From positions 112,259-176,258 of the forward strand of contig JAKUCV010003700.1 of assembly GCA_028386065.3 (NCBI GenBank): a stretch of 64,000 nt of DNA, in the 5' to 3' direction. A model generated the notes under the pieces. The model was not told where the DNA came from. It made no database searches and saw only the letters and a list, made by a program, of their open reading frames with translations. This stretch comes from Turnera subulata. Taxonomy: Eukaryota; Streptophyta; Magnoliopsida; Malpighiales; Passifloraceae. The stretch's first letter is position 1. Every line of letters starts with the position of its first letter. The position numbers and the translations under genes were made by a program. Positions 34,141 through 46,450 of the stretch are shown one piece after another.

Positions 34141-34495
34141 GGGATAGACATCCCAAAAATAACAAACTCAGGGATCAACATCCCAATCAAACCGGCATCA
34201 ACATGCCCATCACAAGTAACCCAGATCATGGCCACCACAAAACAGTCTCAAACCATCCGGTCGTACCTCTACTTACTACGTGACAATTATATTACCATCA
34301 TTAAAAACAAACCGTAGGGATCGACATCCCTAACCAAAATCCCGGGATAGACTTCCCATCTAAAATACCAAGGATCGACATCCTTGTCACAATTCATTAA
34401 TTATACCATTACTCTTAATCCGAAAAAAACACAGAAAATCAACACGGGATAAACATCCCAAAAATACCCAACAAGACTCCGGGATTAACATCCCG
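34141..34495 (-). repeat. Array of small hairpins in the LTR
   Basis: At least seven short inverted repeats share the plan stem-GAT-NRAC-ATC-stem on the plus strand. Examples are GGGATAGACATCCC (34141), GGGATCAACATCCC (34171), GGCATCAACATGCC (34194), TAGGGATCGACATCCCTA (34315), CAAGGATCGACATCCTTG (34369), GGGATAAACATCCC (34446) and CGGGATTAACATCCCG (34480). Sense RNA would show loops of the form GUYN. Equivalent arrays are at 57250-57582 and 59078-59400. Confidence 0.75.
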
Positions 34496-36032
34496 AACCA
34501 AAACACAGCAAAAGCACATTCGACAATGCACAATCATCAAAACATGATAACCGAGTAATATAGGCACATATTGAAGGAAATCCATCCTCACCTTGGCCGA
34601 TTACTCAACTCCGGAAATAATGACCGGTCCGACGCCGGCTCCTCGGGAAACTGCCCGATATCCGAACCTATACAACAAAATCATACATACACATAAATGC
34701 ACATATTCGGTATGCAATGATGCCAATACTACGTAATTACCCATGCCGGTTACTTATCCCTTATTATTGTCATTTATCGAAAATATTTAACCATACGTAT
34801 ATCCGAATATAATTTCGGTACCATACTTTAATTAAAACTCTCTTTAAAATATATTTCCATAAAATAATTATAATTTCCCAAAATTATAATTACTATAATT
34901 TTTCTGAAAATTATGTCATATGTATATATATTTTCCAAAATATTGTTGTTATTATTTTTTTATAAAACTATTTACCATAATATAATTACTAATTATTATT
35001 ATATTAGGAAACCATATTTTCCAACATAATTACTTTTAATTTACAAAATACATATTTATTTACATATACCAAAATCATAATTTTCCAGACGAAAATAATA
35101 TACATATTAATTTCCAGAAATTAATTTCAAGGCATATATATAATTTTCCAAGTAATATTAGTTTTTCCAAAACATAACTTAATTATTTATCAAAGTAGAT
35201 ATATTTATATTTTCCTGAAAATTCCAGAATTATATTGTCCATAATTTTCTCAAAATAACTATATAATTTTTTTCCAAAATTATATATCAGATTATGTATA
35301 AATAAATATATATAAGTAAATTGTTTTTTTTTAATTAATCGGGCTGGGCTGAATAGGACCAGGCCCAGGCTCGCACTGTGCAAGCCCAGCCGGCCCACGC
35401 CCAACCCAAATCAACACAAGCCCACAACCCAGCCCGTTACTATACACAAGCCCATCAAACCACAACCCAAACTGAACTCGCGACCCGGCAAACGCGCGGG
35501 TTGACGGATCCGGATGCTCACTTCGGGTTGACAGCAACGCGACGGTGGCGGCGGCGCGGGGGAGGGAAGCGAGCACAGCAGGGGATCAGGCGGCGGCTGG
35601 CGACTCCAGGGGTGGTGGTAGCTGGGCGCGGAGGCGACGGCAGAAGGCGGCTGAAGCAGATCCGCGGGTCTGCCGACGGGTCGTTGGCGCGTGACGGCGG
35701 CTCCGGCTACGGGACGACGGGGGTGAGGTCGCGTCGGCCTTGCGAGCACGGTGGTGGTGTCGGTGTGGCATGCAGCGACGCCGGTCGCTTCCTCGTGTAC
35801 AGTGATGGAGGCGGGTTGACGATGAACAGTTCACCCGTTTTTTTTTCTCTTTTTTCTGTATTTTCTTTCTTTTTCTTTCTATTTTTCTATTTTTTTATTT
35901 TCCTTTTCTTTCCTTTTTTTCTTCTTTTCTCCCTTTTTTTTTCTTTTTCTCTCTTTTTTTTCTTCTCCTCTCTTTTTCTTTTTCCTCTCCTTTTCTCTCT
36001 TCTTCTCCTCCGGCTCTCCTTCCTCTGCCTTC

Positions 36033-36040
36033 TTTTTATA
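36033..36040 (-). promoter_or_regulatory. Probable TATA box of the solo LTR
   Basis: TATAAAAA on the minus strand, about 330 bases into the LTR. The same position in the next full LTR has TATAAAAG (60927-60934). Transcription would then run into the purine-rich tract. Confidence 0.55.
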
Positions 36041-36371
36041 ACCTGAAAATGAACTATTAAGCTTGTGAGTTGCAAATAATGCAATTCGTCCGCATTACGG
36101 GCGAGTCCGATCCGGACCAGAAAATAACAGATACCTCCTTAGTTATTTTCCGGTGTGATTTTCCGAGAAATTCCGAAACCCGAAAAATACCAACTTAGTT
36201 CCGAAAAATCCACGGGAAAATCACGAGCGCGGGAAAACACTCGGATTCGAAAAACGACTCCCGATTTACCTTGAATTAATTACCCAAGATTAATTCAACA
36301 GTAAATCACGGTAAAAAGACTTTTACAGTCCGGTAAAAATCCAAAATTTTTACCCGGACTGTTACATTTAA

Positions 36372-37277
36372 AATAATAAAATTTTAAAATAATATATAGA
36401 CAAATTATTCACACTCAATTATGGTAGGTTTGCTTACTACTTGGATCAACTTCTTATTAGTGAACAAATTATTTTCGAACTAATATCATTTTTCATCCAT
36501 GTGTTTGCGGACTAGAACATTTTTCATCCCTTTCATTTTTTTCATAACACGAGGGCCCACATCGAGCTAGAACCCCAACCCGAACCACACCCACCCGACC
36601 TCTAACCCTTTTTCACGGGGAGGGGGGTTCTTTTTCGATATATCCTTGTTGTTGACGTGTCATTATAAAATTGTCACTTCAACAATTTTTTTAGCAAAAA
36701 ATTAGAAAAAAATGTGAAAAAAATTCAATAGAAGAATTAAATTTGGGCGTGTTGCAACAAAGAGAAAAAAAATTACCTAATCACCAAAGACAGGACGAAA
36801 AATGTTAGTGGCCTAATTATTTACTCGAAAGTTAGGGCTGGTTTAGGAAGGATGGAATTCACCAAAGACAAGACGAAAAATGTTAGTGGTCTAATTATTT
36901 ACTCGAAAGTTAGGGTTGGTGGGAAGGATGGAATTTGAGAGGAAAGAAAATATTGAGAGAAAAGTTTTGTTCTCAAGTATAAATTCCTCCGTTTGAGAAA
37001 GAGAAGAACAATAGAGAGAATGGAAACATAGTAGAAAATTTTCTCTTTGGTCCATCATTTCCAATCTTCCCAAATTGGAGAGAAATTGGAGAAAAAGCTC
37101 TTGTCCTTTATTATTCTTTTTTTCACTTATCAATAATGAGGGATAAAAATAAAATCAAAATTTCCTCATTTAAACTTTTAACCAATTAATAAAAGTCACA
37201 CACTCTCCCTTAATCATTCCTCCCACTTTAGAGAGGAGAAAATAATTTTCTCTCCCTCTCACAATCATAGATTCGGC
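36372..37277. other. Intergenic upstream of FHIT, with a 78-bp tandem duplication
   Basis: Two copies of about 78 bases start at 36782 and 36860 with CACCAAAGACA and share TGTTAGTGG and TTATTTACTCGAAAGTTAGG. No gene is seen. Confidence 0.6.
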
Positions 37278-37284
37278 TATATAA
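37278..37284 (+). promoter_or_regulatory. TATA box candidate of FHIT
   Basis: TATATAA lies 125 bases before the first ATG, within a plausible distance for a leader of about 90 bases. Confidence 0.5.
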
Positions 37285-37402
37285 CACAAATTGGCCTCTT
37301 CATAAAAAAAAAGAAAAAATTGACATCAGTCACTTGCCCCCACTGCTGCTATATCTCATACCCCGGAGCCCATCTTTTTCCCCTGGTTAGGGCAGGCAGC
37401 CT

Positions 37403-38020
37403 ATGCAAAACCCATACTTGTTCAAGTTTTCTTCTCTGCCGTTGAAGATCTACGCACATTTAACCAAATCCTCTTCTTGTTGGCCTGTTAATAATATCTC
37501 TGCTAACATCTCCGCCGCGACAACCAAAACCAAGAAGCAGATGTCGACGGCGGCACAGTCTTTTACATTTGGGCCTTACAAGATAGATCCCAAGGAGGTT
37601 TTCTACTCCACGCATCTATCCTATGCCATGGTCAACCTCCGCCCCCTGGTGCCCGGGCACGTCCTCGTCTGCCCAAGGCGTGAAGTGAAGCGTTTTGTGG
37701 ATCTCTCCGCCGACGAGACCGGCGATCTGTGGCTCACGGCCCAGAAGGTTGGGAGTAGGCTGGAGTCCTTCCACAAGGCGACTTCCCTAACCTTTGCGAT
37801 CCAAGATGGGCCTGAGGCGGGCCAGACCGTCCCTCATGTCCACATCCACGTCATCCCGAGGAAAGGCGGCGACTTTGAGAGGAACGACGAGATATACGAT
37901 GCGATTGATGCCAAGGAGAAGGAGTTAACGGAGAAGCTCAATTTGGACAAGGAAAGGACAGATAGAAGCCTCGAGGAGATGGCTCAGGAAGCGGATGAAT
38001 ACAGATCTCTTCTGCTCTAA
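37403..38020 (+). CDS. FHIT: FHIT-type bis(5'-adenosyl)-triphosphatase, 205 aa
   Basis: A histidine-triad hydrolase that splits Ap3A into AMP and ADP and can act on related dinucleotides. The triad is PHVHIHV with H145, H147 and H149; H147 is expected to be the nucleotidyl-accepting residue. The FHIT core (FGPYKIDPKEVFYSTHLSYA, then NLRPLVPGHVLVCPRR) starts at about residue 55, and the family's C-terminal EYRSLLL is present. Two starts are possible. Met1 gives a 46-residue Ser/Lys-rich extension that may be an organelle targeting peptide. Met47 (37541) gives the usual length of about 159-180 aa. The gene is uninterrupted here; I recall the Arabidopsis gene as having introns, so this could be a retrocopy. 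It converges with nicastrin, leaving 557 bases between stops. Confidence 0.92.
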   Translation: MQNPYLFKFSSLPLKIYAHLTKSSSCWPVNNISANISAATTKTKKQMSTAAQSFTFGPYKIDPKEVFYSTHLSYAMVNLRPLVPGHVLVCPRREVKRFVDLSADETGDLWLTAQKVGSRLESFHKATSLTFAIQDGPEAGQTVPHVHIHVIPRKGGDFERNDEIYDAIDAKEKELTEKLNLDKERTDRSLEEMAQEADEYRSLLL

Positions 38021-38577
38021 ATCTCTCATTTATTACTGTAATTTTCATTTCTCGGCTGCTAGCTTGCATTGCATGTCATAACGCTATTGCGCTCAATTAT
38101 CGTCATTGCAAGCAGCGATTCAGCTTTCATGTGTAAGGAATTAGGGCTATTCACCTCTCATGGATACTGTTTCTCTCGGATGATAGAAATTAGATATTTT
38201 ATGTTGGTATTTGATGGATGATTTTCTTGCTTAATACTACCACCCAACTTCAGGAATTGTATGTTATGTTATTAGAGAGGATGCGACATTCTGCGTAGTG
38301 CACTTGAATCAAATCGAAGGATTTCACTAGCCCTTTCAGCCTCTTCTGCGACCTTGAGCAACGGAATTATTGCAGAAATCTTGTTTTGCTAATGCAGATG
38401 ATGAGTCCAGCGACCTAAACGCGTTACGCCCTAACATAAACAAAAATGTAAGAGGATGCAACTTAGATAATGGGATAATGCAACACCCTTAGCTCGGTTA
38501 CAAAAGCATGGAGAAGTTGAGGATGGGCGAAATATTATATTGTATTCTAACAAATTGTTAATCCCGCTCACAAATTG
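38021..38577. other. Short intergenic space between convergent genes
   Basis: It holds the 3' UTRs of FHIT and nicastrin. Nothing else is recognised. Confidence 0.5.
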
Positions 38578-41500
38578 TTAATCTCGCTTCAAGGCCTTTG
38601 TAATCAAGGCTCGCGTAATTAGTATGGCCAGGTAAACCAAGACTGTGATTGCAACTCCCGAGAATAATACAAGACGATCAAAAGCACCATCCTGAACTGT
38701 ATAAGCGCGAAGCCCAATTGCATCCCAATTACTCTCTGTCCAAACAGGGTCCACCATTCCCAGAGGATCAGAAGAATTTGGTGGCAAAACATTCCAAACT
38801 CCAGATTCAAGCTTCAACCGGGTTGAATATGCAGGCACGTACCTGTAATGACAAACACTGTCCGTTACCACTGAAACTAACAACTGGGAAAATGCAAATG
38901 TTTCAAGTACAATGACAGTGCAACGAGTCATCTAGCTTTTCCATGAACAGTGCAGCAAAATGTGTAGATGCAACTGTTTTCAAGACAGGCAAACCACCAG
39001 ATAAACCAGGTAAAACGAATAACAAAAATGCACAAAACAAACATGAATAGGGTCAAAGCCTCCACAAATTATTTGAGCAATGTAGATTTGCTACAAGCAT
39101 GATACGGAAGGAGACAATCTAGCAGCCCTGACATGGTTGTTGATATTACTTATAAGGATCGAGTTTAGCCAAATGCGACATGGCTGCCCTTGAGGAAGAA
39201 GAATTTCAACTGCTCAAAATAATGGAAACGTAAATGCACCTTATCTAAAGTATTTTATAACCAACTGAAAGCACAACAAGCCCCATTACAACCCCTAACT
39301 TAATCTCATCAATCATATATCAAATAATACCTCCTCTCTCTCTCTCTATATATATATATATTCTATAATTCACCTCTTCAAATGGTAGCTTACCTGGTTG
39401 TGGAAGTGACACAAAGTCCCTTCTTATTAACCTCTGCTTTGATGCACACTTCACTTTTGTTGCTACAACTACCAGTGCAATTTGAGGTTATATTCTCCCT
39501 GGGAATGGAAGTTTTATCAGCCAGAAAATTCCATATGAACCTGGAAACATCATTGACATAAGCGGGATATGAAGGTTCCCCAATTATAACACCGACGTAA
39601 TGATTTGGGCATCTAGATGCTGGTGATATATACTTAGTCACCAGATCACAGGACAATCCTGGATTACAGTCCAATAGGCAACTCATCAGTTCTTCAACAA
39701 GAGAGACATCCACGTTGATGGCACTTAGAATATTTTTGCTTATATTTTTGCCATCACTCGCCAGGATGTAAAGGGTTCGGGCAACAAGAGAAGCGGCTGC
39801 CACTATGGATGAAGAGTTTATATTCGCTGCATTCAAGATATTAACTGTTACCATAAAGCACTGACTAAGTAATCACAAATTAGATTCGCTACAGGAAAAT
39901 ATAAACAACTCACACTTATCGTCAAGATGACTGTGGTAGAACTTGTTGACAAAAGCAGTATCAAAATCTTCCAATACAATCCCAGAAGTAGATGAGTTCT
40001 GCGAAGAGAAACAAAAGTTATTACAGCAACTACCAAGGTGCTAGTAATTTTCTTAATCTAGCAAGTAAAGCTTTTCAGACAAGCAAATAACTAATCTTCA
40101 ATAAAGAATGCAAATGAATCAACTCCAAGTTCAAAGTTCCAGACCTTTCTAAGAAAAGCCATCAAGGATGATGGGGGAATCCCAGGGTTAGACCTGCTCG
40201 CTGAGGAAACTGTAATTTTCTCAGGTTGGAGTGAGTCTTGAGCATGTTTGAAGGCATTCAATGTTTCATTAGTGACAGAAGAAGCCTACATAAACAAAAC
40301 ACTAGATCAAGACTCGTTTGCCAACTGTTTAGTTATGGTTTAGAAATCATGTAAGAGATGACACATTAGAGGACAAAGGCATCAAATATTTTCAGGTATG
40401 AAGTTCATGCCTAAGCAAAATGAAAAACGTAATCATTAATGAGAAGAATTCAAGCACAAAACAAGAAGATCAGGCAATGCAATATGATGGTGGAAGTTCA
40501 GAGGTAAAAGGTTTGTACTCGAGTTGTGTGAGCAAAAAAGGTACTTTTCCCTTGATTGAAGCCCTTGCCGACTGATCCAATCTCCACAACCTATACAACA
40601 TCATTTTGAAACATTTATCAGCTTTCACAGAATTAACTATTAGACTAATATGAGTGTAGACCTCTAACCAATCATTTACATCTGAAAATCCATTTTTTGC
40701 ATGAAACTAAAGCGCATAACATGATACAACATAAAATATAACACACTAGAGAAACCAATCTACGTAAGCAATCATATTTTACTTCCCTATATGTGTAGAC
40801 ACAAAGTCTTTCAAGGAACCATGCAACACAGGAAAACCTACAATCTGATAAATAGACTCTAGATAACAGGCATGGAAAATGGACAAATACCATCTCCAGC
40901 AGGGAGCTATTGAGGCCAATGACGAAATCTGACTGCAAATCTAGCTCAAGCAAAAATCTCCGACTACCAAGGTAACCCCAGGCCTCGCCAGTGAAAACTG
41001 AGAAAACAAGCTGCATCAAAAATATAACATTCAGCATTGTTGATGATAAAGCAGGAGGCAACGATTCACCTAAAAGCTAATGGAGGATAAAGAAAAGTTA
41101 TACGTAATCACTGGCAAAAGAGAATATTAGCATGAAAAGATGCACGATCCGTCCGACCTAGTATGTATTGCTTTCAACTTTGTATTTCAAAACACTTGTC
41201 CAGGTAAAAGAGTCAAAGAGCTAATTTTTAAAGATACCCCTCATATATGCTCATTCACCTTGAACATGTATGCAAGTTCCTTTTTCCAACATTACTTTCA
41301 GTCTGTCATCAGTAGATGATTATAAGAAAATGGGGACAATAGATTTCTATCTGCCATTCATCCAGGGTTTCATCTGCAAGAATTATTTTAAGATAAGGGA
41401 TTTCTTTCCATGTTTGAGGGAAGGAGGGTGTATAGGATTTCTATAACCTGAGGAAACAAAGCAGAGAAATCCAAATCTAGATCATGATTTTCCAAACCAA

Positions 41501-44500
41501 GTTGACTTGTCCTGAAAGGAGAATAGTAAGCCATTCCACCCATCATAGAGTGGAAAGTTAATTTCTGATACTTTTTACAGAAAGCTGTACCAATTTGGCC
41601 CAGGTTTAAAATTTTTGATAGACAATTTAAGCAAAAAGAATTTTCTACAACTTCTATTGAAAAAAACCTGAGAGTTAAAACAAGTGGTGAATGAACAGGC
41701 AACCATACAATACATTAAAAACAGCCCTTTTACACAAGAACAAAAATAACTCTCAATTGCACCTGTTTGCTAAGATCAACCAAGCCATCTGCACGAGAGA
41801 GTGAATCAACTGCAGCCAGCAATGCTATCAAGCCCTAAAACATTTGCAAAAAATAATTCATGTGTTCAGTTTTGAAGAAAGATTATCATCCAATAAATCC
41901 ATATATGTGCAACAATATACTTGAACTTACAGAAATAGGAGATTCAGCACCTATGCTTCTGTCACGGAAAAATGATGCAGAGTCCAATGATGCCACTGTT
42001 AATATAATGGGCTTCGGATCACTTGAGGATGCAGTATTGATTGGGGGGATTGATGACCAAACACTGCCCTTCATAATTAAGATACACGATTACCATTGAG
42101 ACTAATAAAATTACAAGTTACAACAAGCACCTCTTGTTTACGACCAAAATATAGCTTAATCCACTGATTATTAACCACCAAACACTAAAAAAATCAATTA
42201 GCTACCCCATTTACTTTCTTGTTATCACTCATAAAGATATTACTAAATGATCAATTAGAATCAAATATTCCTCACTGTAGCAGAGCATGTAGTCCCAATC
42301 ATTGAACACAATCAACAATTTAATCAGCTGTTTAGATTTTAAAGGAATTCAGCAAGCATTGCCAAAGTACATATAGATGTTATTCAGTAGATACCGTCAG
42401 CTCGCAGCTAGTTGGTTCTAACTAAAAGAACTATATATCTAAATATCAGATTACAAACGCCAATTACCATGCATTGCTTAAATGCATTCTAATTGGAATG
42501 CTATAATCCTGAAAGTTACATTGCTTTCTGATGATCTGCAAATCAACTGAACAAGCCTCAGTGAAAAAAGTCAGAAGCAGCTTCAAGAAAACAGAAATAG
42601 AAGACGACTTTACCTGTATCCACCTAATGGCAGGCAAGTGTCTTCTTTTAAACAAGATTCGGAATCACGAGTACCAGATTTCGTAGTCTAATGAAACCAG
42701 AAAGTAGAATATAATTAATAACAAAGGCATTTTAATCAGTGAAGCAAAAAAGCAACAAGAATCATAGTGAAGTGGCATAATGAAGCACCTGCATCACCAG
42801 ATCAAACTCAACCACGTCTGCAATATAAGCATTGGTTTTCCTTTCATTCTTCACAGATACCTGAACAAAATGTGGGAACAACATGAAAATTCAATCAACA
42901 TTCAAATCCATGAACCAAAATTCCACCTGACTTGGGTATATACAGAAAAATGAGAGTAAACAGGAACCATTTTGAATTATCTAAAGACACGTAGATTCTT
43001 CTTCTACGGTTGAGAAAACCCAGGGCAGCTCAATTAATCAGGTGCATCAATTCGTCTTTTCCAAAGTATGGCCAGACGCACAAGAACACTGTTTCTAGTA
43101 GTATACACCTATCTATTGCAATCCATTATCACTTTTTACATATACAATTTATCAACAGGGGTAAACCAGAGATATGCTTATAGAAGTTCCTCAGACCCTA
43201 AGGGGGCGCATAATTATATTGAGAACTAGAGGCACACATTCAGAATAACCAAAACTCAAAATATACATGACAATGTACATTTTTTTGCCTAGATGGACGT
43301 ATTAACAGCATCTGGATAGAAGCAGGTCAGTTTAAGAAATATCACCTCAGATAACAGAGTAACAAATCTCTTGAACCATAAAAACATTAGCAGCAAATCT
43401 TGCATTACCTCTTGCATGAACCTTGTGCTGGTCTCGGAGAGTAGGAATACAGGAAAATCGTAAGCATCCCACATAATACCAGATCCCTGGAAAAGCAAAA
43501 CGATCAAGACTTGACTAATGAAGCAGGTGTAAATATAGGGACTCTCAGATCTACCCTTTCACCATAGTGGAATTACGTACAACAACTATTCGCATTAACA
43601 TAACGAAGATTCAGCTTCCACGTTATAGATGTTACAAAACAATAACAATACAACATAAGACAGCCTCATTTTTTTATTCAATTATCCCTTGGACGAAAGA
43701 ATCTGCAAGCGCTGAAATATATAGGTACCCACTAATCAGTTATCTGGCGAGTGCTAATAAAAACCATGACACTTCCCCAGTGACACATTATGTTTTTCAT
43801 TTAGTCCTGTAAATCCAGCCATATAACAAGGTTGTACACAGTGAAGCTGGCCAATATCAACCAATAACTTATATGTTAAGTAGCCTCGTTGAGTATATTT
43901 GGTATCATACAATGGGGTTCCATTTGTGGCTGATGCTTTGGTAAGGTGCAAATTCAGATTCTGGAAACTTTTTGGCAGGAGAAAATCCTGTAAGGAAAGA
44001 GAAAATTCCACTGTTAGCAACATCTACTTTAAAATCCCACCTGATCTTTATCTAAAAGTTGAAACACGAGTAGAACATAGCAACTACCTTCCAATTTGTT
44101 TTTGATGTCTGTGTTTGATTCAACTAGAACACCAGCGACGTTGGAAGAAAATTTTGAATCATTTGATAGCCTGAATCACGAATATATAACTGATTATAAC
44201 ACAGGAAATAGAGCATATTTAACCTGCAGGATGCATCTTAAAAAACTGAAAAGAAAATAGAATACAGGCTATATTCCAACTTTGTTTTGATGCATTTCAC
44301 TACTGTATTGGAACGCCAAACACATCAAAACTTATGGTAGATTCAATAATTCAGATACTATTCAAGAAGAAAGAGATCGGCTATTTAATCAGAAAACGAA
44401 CAGATACAAAGCTATGGTCTGTGATTTATAAAGCAGCAATTGCCTCATTCATCAAGAGCACAGAAAAGACTTAGCATAACTAACTTCCCAGTTCCCATCG

Positions 44501-45201
44501 GACTATTGGTAAAGCAGATATGAAAAATACACATATAACTTTTCGTTAACAAGCTGGAATACATGCCTGCCAAAAAGCTCTTGCACTTTATTTAGCGAGA
44601 CCAAAACTGCAGATGGACGAGCCAGGTCATTAGCTTTCTCATATCTTACAACCGGAGCAGCCACCTTCTCACGTCCAGGATCTACGAACAAAATACAGCG
44701 TAACATAGGATCAGAGAGCAGCGTACAAATAGTACAGAGTTGATTAACATGGACCAATTGAAATGTTACAAAACACAAATAACTAAAAGAGAACAGTAGT
44801 GGACTTACTCGCGCAGCCAATCTCCCCTGAAAGATTAAGCAAGCGTACACAAGGAAATCCGTCCACAACCTTGTACATCGAATTTGCGAGATCAGGCACT
44901 GATTCCATCGAGTTCGTCGCTCCTTCATCAATTCCGGAAAACAAGTCACAACACAGAAACGAATGCAATAAAGAATAATGTGCAAAACATGCTCTAATCT
45001 TCACAAGTTAGCTCAGTGAAAGCAGGAATAGTTCGTTTACAGACTCAACTCTAACTAAGAGCAAGGAAATGGTCAAATAATGAGGTGTGGAAATGAACTA
45101 GGTAACACAAACTCACCAGCAGAAGAGAGACGGAGCTCATGATTGAAGACCAAGAGGCGGAGGAGGAGGAAGAGGGAAGAAAGAGGAAGCTTCGCGGCCA
45201 T
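38578..45201 (-). CDS. NCSTN: Nicastrin, gamma-secretase subunit, 672 aa, 16 exons
   Basis: Exons (minus): 45201-45117, 44922-44809, 44681-44567, 44170-44088, 43987-43911, 43486-43409, 42860-42789, 42687-42614, 42063-41931, 41834-41763, 41010-40891, 40590-40519, 40285-40145, 39998-39914, 39826-39394, 38842-38578. They sum to 2019 bases in frame. Nicastrin is the large glycosylated subunit of the intramembrane protease gamma-secretase, with presenilin, APH-1 and PEN-2, in endomembranes. The protein starts with a signal peptide (MAAKLPLSSLFLLLRLL). It has the aminopeptidase-like lumenal domain (DSASFFRDRSIGAESPIS, TGEAWGYLGSRRFLLELDL) and one C-terminal membrane helix (LVLFSGVAITVLVYLAILIT) followed by a short basic tail ending KALKRD. 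Many Asn-X-Ser/Thr sites are present. Length is close to the Arabidopsis protein. Intron 3 needs a GC donor (AG/GCATGT at 44566). The large introns show no inserted element. Confidence 0.93.
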
Positions 45202-45777
45202 GGCGGGGAGGTATAATCAGGTGATCGGTTAAATTTGAGAAACCCTAAGCCATAGCGGAGGGAGTGCAAGTAAGAGCAAGGAGAGAGTCTCCCATTCTCG
45301 CACTTCTTCTGCAACTGCGAGCCCCTGCGTGTATTTCACGGCGGACTAACGGGTAGTTAATAGGGGTAGAGAGGAGTTGAAATGTTTCTTCGCCCCATAA
45401 GCAACATCAGTAAAGAAAAGTCCGTCGGCTATGAACCGGGAGCGAAAATGGTTCGACCGAGATGCGGGTACGGTACTACTAACGGTAACCGTAGCACTAC
45501 TAAAGAAAGATTCGTCTTCCAAGTTAACAACGTTCAACGCGCTGGATCGAACGTGGCCTGGGTTTCAAGAAAAGAAGGTGTTCGTGGACCTTAGGCCTTC
45601 TCTTTTGAACCGATTGGGCCTCAGACCCCTTTGTTTGTTTCTTTTCTTCGACTGCTAAGCCCAAATAAAATGATCAGTCGAGGATGCTAGTGTAGTTACT
45701 CATACCATTGCTGGTTTAGCCCGTCGTTTTGCCCAGGGTTAACCATGATTCATCATGATTCAGCATAAAATTCATCA
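45202..45777. other. Upstream region of nicastrin
   Basis: The first 150 bases are probable leader and promoter on the minus strand. Short frames at 45346-45658 have no domain. Confidence 0.4.
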
Positions 45778-46127
45778 TTCCAACCTAGGGGTGTAAACGA
45801 GCCGAGCTGTTCGAGATCGACTCGATGAAAGTTCGTATTCGGCTTGACATTAACGAGCTCAAGCTTGGCACTATTTGGCTCGCTAAGCTCGCGAGCTTTA
45901 TACTTTATAGAGCCTTATCGAGCCTTATCAAAATAACATATTTTGTCAAACCTTATCAAATTAAATAAGCATTTAATATGAACGAGCATAATCTAGCAGA
46001 ACTCGAACTTTTTGATCCTCCATCGAGCTCGAACTCGAGGCTCGAGCTCAATAATTCTTTTTTGAGCTCGAGCCGAGCCTAACTATATTCGGGCTCGGCT
46101 CGGCTCGATTACACCCCTATTCCAACC
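45778..46127. mobile_element. hAT-type MITE with 8-bp target duplication
   Basis: The element is 45786-46119 (334 bp). It starts TAGGGGTGTAAACGAGCCGA, and its other end, read inverted, is TAGGGGTGTAATCGAGCCGA. TTCCAACC occurs on both sides (45778-45785 and 46120-46127). The interior is full of GAGCTCGA-type words. It has no coding capacity. An 8-bp duplication with this terminus fits the hAT superfamily. Confidence 0.9.
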
Positions 46128-46159
46128 GGCAACGACCCAACCTGTCGACAAAAATCAAT

Positions 46160-46450
46160 CCCAACAAACCCACTAGCCCAGCCTGGCAACAAAAATCAGT
46201 CACCCCAGTAGACTCTTGCCTGCCAACGCCCACAGTTCAGCCTACCACTGCTGCTTAGGTCTTCAGGGATCAGGGTACTAGTCATTTTTGAAGTAACGAA
46301 GTTATGAGATCCCGACTTAGCTTACCAACAAAACCTAGTCATCCCAACAGATCCTGCTTGCTAACCCCTACAATTCAGCCTACCACTACTGCTTAGGTCT
46401 TCAGGGTATCAACCATTTCTGAAGTAATGAAGTTATGAGATCCCAACATT
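46160..46450. repeat. Tandem duplication with about 138-bp period
   Basis: The word TTCAGCCTACCACT is at 46236 and 46374, followed in both by GCTTAGGTCTTCAGGG. Both copies end with GAAGTTATGAGATCCC. The copies have diverged by substitutions and small indels. Confidence 0.75.

Larger units (their letters stand above)
33580..36366 (-). mobile_element. Solo LTR, 2787 bp, with TTTAA target duplication
   Basis: On the minus strand it begins TGTAACAGTCCGGG (36366) and ends near GGGGCATCTCA (33580). The five bases on both sides are TTTAA (33575-33579 and 36367-36371). There is no internal region or second LTR, so it arose by LTR-LTR recombination. It is the same family as the LTRs at 56663-58541 and 58542-61260. 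From its transcription start side it has a TATA box, a purine-rich tract (sense), a GC-rich patch, an AT-rich middle and a hairpin array. Open frames in the C/T tract (35378-36084) are low-complexity artefacts. Confidence 0.9.

Noticed and set aside
34141..34495. CRISPR-like reading of the short repeats
   Set aside because: Units are palindromes at irregular spacing within an LTR of a plant genome; there are no constant-length spacers.
35378..36084. 222-codon frame and opposite-strand frames
   Set aside because: They lie inside the solo LTR (GC patch plus C/T tract). There is no conservation with the other LTR copies at protein level.
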